Below are positions 60,391-64,000 of a stretch of DNA of 64,000 nt, piece after piece. The notes beneath the pieces were generated by a model. That model did not search any database. It was not told the origin of the DNA and saw only the letters and a program-made list of their open reading frames with translations. Each line of letters opens with the position of its first letter. Positions within the stretch are counted from its first letter, which is position 1. The stretch is from Bryobacteraceae bacterium (GTDB lineage: Bacteria > Acidobacteriota > Terriglobia > Bryobacterales > Bryobacteraceae): assembly GCA_041394945.1 (NCBI GenBank), contig JAWKHH010000001.1:1550001-1614000 (forward strand), in the 5' to 3' direction. The translations under genes were made by a program, and so were the position numbers.

Positions 60391-61845
60391 TTATTCCGCG
60401 CCCGATGACTGCGACCCCTTCTTCCGGATCGGAATCTCGAGGCGTTTGATCTTCTGGTTGAGCGTCGATAGCGGAATGCGCAGCCGCTCGGCCGCCTCGG
60501 TCTGACTGTAGCCGGCCCCTTCGAGCGCATCAATGATCTTGCGGCGCTCGTAGTCGTTCACCATCTCGAACAGGCTCGCGTCGGCCGGAAGCGTCTCACC
60601 CGAGGTCCGCGGCGTGCGGACGCCGGCGGCCTGCAGAAGGTGATCCGGCAGCACGCTCACCGGAACCACCTGTCCCGTCGCCAGCACCACGGCGCGCTCG
60701 ACCACGTTTTCGAGCTCCCGTACATTGCCCGGCCAGTTGTGATCCATCAGAATCTGCATAGCGTCGGGCTCCAGCCGCAGCGTGGTGCGCCCGCCAGCGT
60801 CGAGGAACTTTTCGTTCTCCTTGCAGTATTTCTGCAGGAAGTGGTCCACCAGCAGCGGGATGTCTTCCTTGCGATCCCGGAGGGGCGGCAGAACGAGGTT
60901 GATGACGTTCAAGCGGTAGTAGAGGTCCTCGCGGAACTTCCCTTCGTCCACCAGCTTCTTCAAATCCACGTTGCAGGCCGCGATAATGCGGACGTCCACC
61001 TTGACGACGTCGGCCGAGCCGAGGGGCATGAATTCCCGCTCCTGGATTACGCGCAGGAGCTTCGCCTGCGTGTCGAAGCCGATCGTGCTGATCTCGTCGA
61101 AAAAGATCGTTCCCCGATTGGCCACCTCGAAGTAGCCCTTGCGCGACGCGACGGCGCTGGTGAATGCGCCCTTGGTGTGCCCGAACAGCGTCGACTCGAG
61201 CAGGTCCGGCGGGAGCGACCCGCTGTTGACGGCGACGAACATCTGCTCGGAGCGCGGCGAGTTCGCGTGGACGGCCTTGGCGATGAGTTCCTTGCCCGTA
61301 CCGGTTTCGCCGGTGATCAGAATCGTCGAGCGCGACGGCGCCACCTGCGCCACCATGTCGAGGATGGCGTGCATGCGCTCGCTCTTGCCGACGATGTTGG
61401 GGAAACTGTATCGCTGCTTGAGAGCCCGCTTGAGCTCGATGTTCTCGCTGTGAAGGCGGCGCGAGCCGATCATCCGTGAGATGCCGAGAATCAGCTTCTC
61501 GTTGTCCCACGGCTTGGAGAAATAGTCGTTCGCGCCACTCTTGAGGGCGTTCACGGCGACTTCGACGGATCCGTAGGCCGTGATCATCGCCACCGGCGTT
61601 TCCGTGTCGCGCTCGCGGATATCGGCGAGCACTTCCATTCCGGAGCGGTCCGGCATCATCAGGTCGAGAAGAACCAGGTCCCACGGCGCCGATTCGAACT
61701 TCGCCAGTCCTTCGGTGGCGTTCTGCGCCAGTTCCACCTGGTAGTTCTCGAGCGTGAGCAGATCGTGCAGACTTTCGCGGATGTCGGCTTCGTCGTCGAT
61801 GACGAGAATCCGCCCGCGCTGAGCCAGGGCGGCGTCGCTATGCAT
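60391..61845 (-). CDS. NtrC-family sigma-54-dependent response regulator
   Basis: 484 aa from ATG 61845. The receiver domain spans about 15-125, with phosphoacceptor Asp in DLVLLDLMMPDRSG. The AAA+ domain (about 150-380) carries Walker A GETGTGKELIAK and Walker B TIFFDEIST. The sigma-54 contact loop reads GAFTSA rather than the usual GAFTGA. A Fis-like HTH closes the protein (YSQTEAAERLRIPLSTLNQKIKRL). It should open sigma-54 promoters after phosphorylation by the upstream histidine kinase, whose gene overlaps its start by 8 bp. Target genes are unknown; the Tat enzyme gene 55 bp downstream is a candidate. Confidence 0.92.
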   Translation of the reverse strand: MHSDAALAQRGRILVIDDEADIRESLHDLLTLENYQVELAQNATEGLAKFESAPWDLVLLDLMMPDRSGMEVLADIRERDTETPVAMITAYGSVEVAVNALKSGANDYFSKPWDNEKLILGISRMIGSRRLHSENIELKRALKQRYSFPNIVGKSERMHAILDMVAQVAPSRSTILITGETGTGKELIAKAVHANSPRSEQMFVAVNSGSLPPDLLESTLFGHTKGAFTSAVASRKGYFEVANRGTIFFDEISTIGFDTQAKLLRVIQEREFMPLGSADVVKVDVRIIAACNVDLKKLVDEGKFREDLYYRLNVINLVLPPLRDRKEDIPLLVDHFLQKYCKENEKFLDAGGRTTLRLEPDAMQILMDHNWPGNVRELENVVERAVVLATGQVVPVSVLPDHLLQAAGVRTPRTSGETLPADASLFEMVNDYERRKIIDALEGAGYSQTEAAERLRIPLSTLNQKIKRLEIPIRKKGSQSSGAE

Positions 61846-64000
61846 GCACTGGCTTCCGTGCCGATGGGAACTCAAGGCTGAAGACGGTGCCTTCGCCCGG
61901 TTCGCTCCGGACGTCGATCGAGCCGCCATGCTCGCGGACGATGCCGTAGGTCACCGCGAGCCCGAGCCCGGTGCCCTTGCGCGCCGCCTTGGTGGTGAAG
62001 AACGGATCGTAGATGCGCGCGAGATCGTCCGGGTCGATTCCTTTGCCCGAATCAGCGACTTCGATCGAGACGTGGCCATTCTGGGCCGCTGTGAGCACGT
62101 GGAGCCGGCGGCCGCCCGCCTCGCGCGTCTCCATCGCGTCCCGCGCGTTGAGGAATAGATTGAGAAACACCTGCTGCATCTTACCGAAATTGCCGCGCAC
62201 GGAGGGCAGCGCAGCAGCCAGATCCTCGCGGACCTCCACGCCGCCTTTCACGAGCTGATGTTCGATGAGCGACAACGTCTCGCGAATCACGCGATTCAGG
62301 TCCACTTCCTCGAACTCTGTTTTCGACGTACGAGAGAAGTTCAACAGGGAGTTGACGATCTCGGAGGCGCGGAAGGTCTGCTTGGCGATCTTCTCGAGCA
62401 GGCGCGTCTTGGGGTCGTCGGCCGAGATTTGCTTGGCGAGCATTTGCGCGTAGTTCGAAATCACCGCCAACGGCGTGTTCACTTCGTGCGCCACGCCCGC
62501 CGCGAGCAGCCCGATCGAGCTCAGCTTGTCGGTCTGCATCAGGCGCTGCTCGAGTTCGCTGCGCTCGGTAACGTCGTCGAAAAGAATCAGCCGCCCGATG
62601 CGCTGGTGGTCCCTCGCAACCAGCGGCGCGATCGCGACGTTCACCAGCCGCGGGGCGGACCCACTCCCGCTGCCGTTGCCATTCCCGTTTCCATTGACCG
62701 CGGCCGCGCGCCTGGCGAACGGGACCTTATAGATCTGCTGCACGCCATCGCCCGATAGACCATCGAGTCGCGCCACGACATCGTCCGGAAGCAGTTCGCG
62801 CACCGGGCGCCCGGCCGCGGCGGCCCGGTCGATACCCGTCAGTTCCTCCATCTGCCCGTTCCAACTCTCGACGCAATCGTCGAGCCCGGCCGCGATCACT
62901 CCCACCTTCAGCGACTCGACGATGTTCTCGTTGAACTCCTTGAGCCGCTCGTTCTCCTCGACCTTGCGCTGCAGCGACCGGTAGAGCCGCGAATTCTCGA
63001 TCGCGATGCCTACGGAGCCCGACAGCGTCTTGAGCAGTTCCAGATCTTCGCCGGAGAGGAAGTCGCCGTTGGAGGCGCGGCTCACGCCCATGAACGCGAT
63101 CGTCCGCCCGCGCACCCGGCAGGGCAGGTAGTAGGTGAGGTCCAGCCGCGCGATCGTCTGACGGACCGACGGCTGCCAGTCGCGCATCACGACGTCAATG
63201 GTGCGGCCGGTCTGCTCGAAAAAGAGCGGCTCGTGCGCCTGCGGGTCGAGGAAGCTCAAGTCCAGCCGGTCTGCCGGCGTGAGGCGGTTCTCCTCGCTCA
63301 CGTACTTGTGGAGATCGAAAGAGTCCGAGCCCTCGGGGAGCAGGAAGAAGCCGACATTCTTGATGTACAGTGTCCGGCGAAGGCGGTCGGCCACGGAAAC
63401 GAGCATCGCGTCAGTATCGGTCTCCGAGCTCAGTTCCCGGGCGAACTCTTCGAGCGTCTGCCGGAAATCGTAGCGGTCCTTATAAAAAACGTGGCGGTCC
63501 AGAAGCTCCTGGATCGAATTGCGCAGCGGCTGGAACACAAACGTAGCGCCCACGATCAGCAGCGCGATGATGCTCGGGTCGAGTTCTTCCACCGGACCAC
63601 GGCTCAGCACCAGGGTATAGAACAGGCCCATCACGCCGAGCGTGGCGAGCGTGTACGCGAAACCCTGCTGGAAGATCACGTCCACGTCCATGAGCCGGTA
63701 CCGCAGGATCGCGTAGGCCCAGGTGAGCGGAACGAAGATCAGCGAAAGCACTGCCATGCTCATGTACGGGCCAGGCACGGCGCCCAGAACGTACGGGATT
63801 GCGTACGCGCATGTGAACGGCACCACGCCGAGCACCGCGCCGTTGCGGAGCCACTTCAACTGCTGACGGACAATCGGGTCGCCGGCCTTGCGCGAAGCGA
63901 GCGTCGCCGCCACGGCGCCGGCGAGGTAAACCACGCTCAGGAAGAGCACCCAACCGCGATCGAGCAGCCAGCGGAGTTCCACCATCGAGATCGAGACGCG
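61838..64000 (-). CDS. Membrane sensor histidine kinase (5' end beyond the window)
   Basis: The frame is still open at the window edge, so the protein is partial; an ATG at 63985 would give 715 aa but cuts into membrane helices. Helices at the N-terminus are followed by a GAF domain (LSSETDTDAMLVSVADRLRRTLYI ... FMGVSRASNGDFLSGEDLELLKTL). A PAS-like domain (NIVESLKVGVIAAGLDDCVESWN) contains a Gly/Asn/Ser run. HisKA has the phospho-His in AAGVAHEVNTPLAVISNYAQML. The ATPase domain shows IRETLSLIEHQLVKGG, VFLNLFLNARDAM, DSGKGIDPDDLARIYDPFF and GTGLGLAVTYGIVREHGG. Signal unknown. The partner regulator overlaps by 8 bp. Confidence 0.9.
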   Translation of the reverse strand, partial: RVSISMVELRWLLDRGWVLFLSVVYLAGAVAATLASRKAGDPIVRQQLKWLRNGAVLGVVPFTCAYAIPYVLGAVPGPYMSMAVLSLIFVPLTWAYAILRYRLMDVDVIFQQGFAYTLATLGVMGLFYTLVLSRGPVEELDPSIIALLIVGATFVFQPLRNSIQELLDRHVFYKDRYDFRQTLEEFARELSSETDTDAMLVSVADRLRRTLYIKNVGFFLLPEGSDSFDLHKYVSEENRLTPADRLDLSFLDPQAHEPLFFEQTGRTIDVVMRDWQPSVRQTIARLDLTYYLPCRVRGRTIAFMGVSRASNGDFLSGEDLELLKTLSGSVGIAIENSRLYRSLQRKVEENERLKEFNENIVESLKVGVIAAGLDDCVESWNGQMEELTGIDRAAAAGRPVRELLPDDVVARLDGLSGDGVQQIYKVPFARRAAAVNGNGNGNGSGSGSAPRLVNVAIAPLVARDHQRIGRLILFDDVTERSELEQRLMQTDKLSSIGLLAAGVAHEVNTPLAVISNYAQMLAKQISADDPKTRLLEKIAKQTFRASEIVNSLLNFSRTSKTEFEEVDLNRVIRETLSLIEHQLVKGGVEVREDLAAALPSVRGNFGKMQQVFLNLFLNARDAMETREAGGRRLHVLTAAQNGHVSIEVADSGKGIDPDDLARIYDPFFTTKAARKGTGLGLAVTYGIVREHGGSIDVRSEPGEGTVFSLEFPSARKPVHA

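Noticed and set aside
1..64000. tRNA, rRNA, CRISPR arrays, insertion sequences, prophage or att sites
   Set aside because: No cloverleaf-like sequence, direct-repeat array, transposase or integrase was recognised. I could not run tRNA or repeat software, so small RNAs could be missed.

Overview
The window is G+C-rich bacterial chromosome with tightly packed genes and no rRNA, tRNA, CRISPR array, insertion sequence or phage module that I can see. The gene content points to an Acidobacteriota member of the Solibacter/Bryobacter type. The clues are two very large Oar-like TonB-dependent receptors with an N-terminal carboxypeptidase-regulatory-like domain, a secreted protein with what looks like the Solibacter C-terminal domain (TIGR03437 type), a DUF1501 + cytochrome/DUF1549/DUF1553 pair, an ECF sigma factor (TIGR02999 type) overlapping a TPR-tailed Ser/Thr kinase, and an HXXEE membrane protein. 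The taxon is inferred from family distribution, not measured.

Layout. 0.1-4.5 kb (minus): four Tad-type envelope genes, namely two TadE-like pseudopilins and two paralogous TadG-like von Willebrand A proteins, with an intrinsic terminator between the paralogs. 4.7-7.6 kb (minus): a zinc-ribbon/low-complexity protein followed by a TPR protein, ending at a strong terminator. 7.7-11.9 kb (minus): ileS-lspA-lgt, coupled by overlaps (isoleucyl-tRNA synthetase and lipoprotein maturation). 11.9-15.5 kb: nhaA, fbp and an acyl-CoA dehydrogenase. 15.5-23.1 kb (minus): an exported cluster of a PHP-like/beta-propeller protein, a Tat-exported TIM-barrel isomerase, a planctomycete-type cytochrome (DUF1549/LamG/DUF1553) and a Tat-exported DUF1501 protein. 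It is divergent from a TonB receptor (23.2-26.5 kb).

26.5-30.4 kb (minus) holds the clearest defined system: a bacterial RNA-repair cassette, hen1 (3'-terminal RNA ribose 2'-O-methyltransferase) overlapping pnkp (kinase-phosphatase-ligase) by ATGA. Upstream on the same strand are a glycoside-hydrolase-like secreted protein and a PIG-L deacetylase, divergent from a secreted endonuclease/exonuclease/phosphatase-fold enzyme. 35.2-39.9 kb (minus) reads ankyrin protein, LamG protein, purE, purK and a flippase-like membrane protein. 40.1-43.6 kb is the second TonB receptor, with a palindromic site and promoter upstream and a perfect hairpin terminator downstream. 43.6-51.1 kb (minus) carries two MFS transporters, a small cupin-like protein, a 3-hydroxyacyl-CoA dehydrogenase, aconitase and an NmrA-type reductase.

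51.4-56.8 kb (plus) carries an O-methyltransferase-like enzyme, a secreted unknown, and the ECF sigma/kinase pair. 56.8-58.7 kb (minus) holds two overlapping secreted genes that share a repeated CPxGW...THxH module. The right end holds an HXXEE membrane protein, a Tat-exported MsrP/YedY-type molybdoenzyme, and a sigma-54-type response regulator with its membrane histidine kinase, which runs off the window. Overall the region mixes housekeeping genes with polymer and envelope functions typical of a soil heterotroph.
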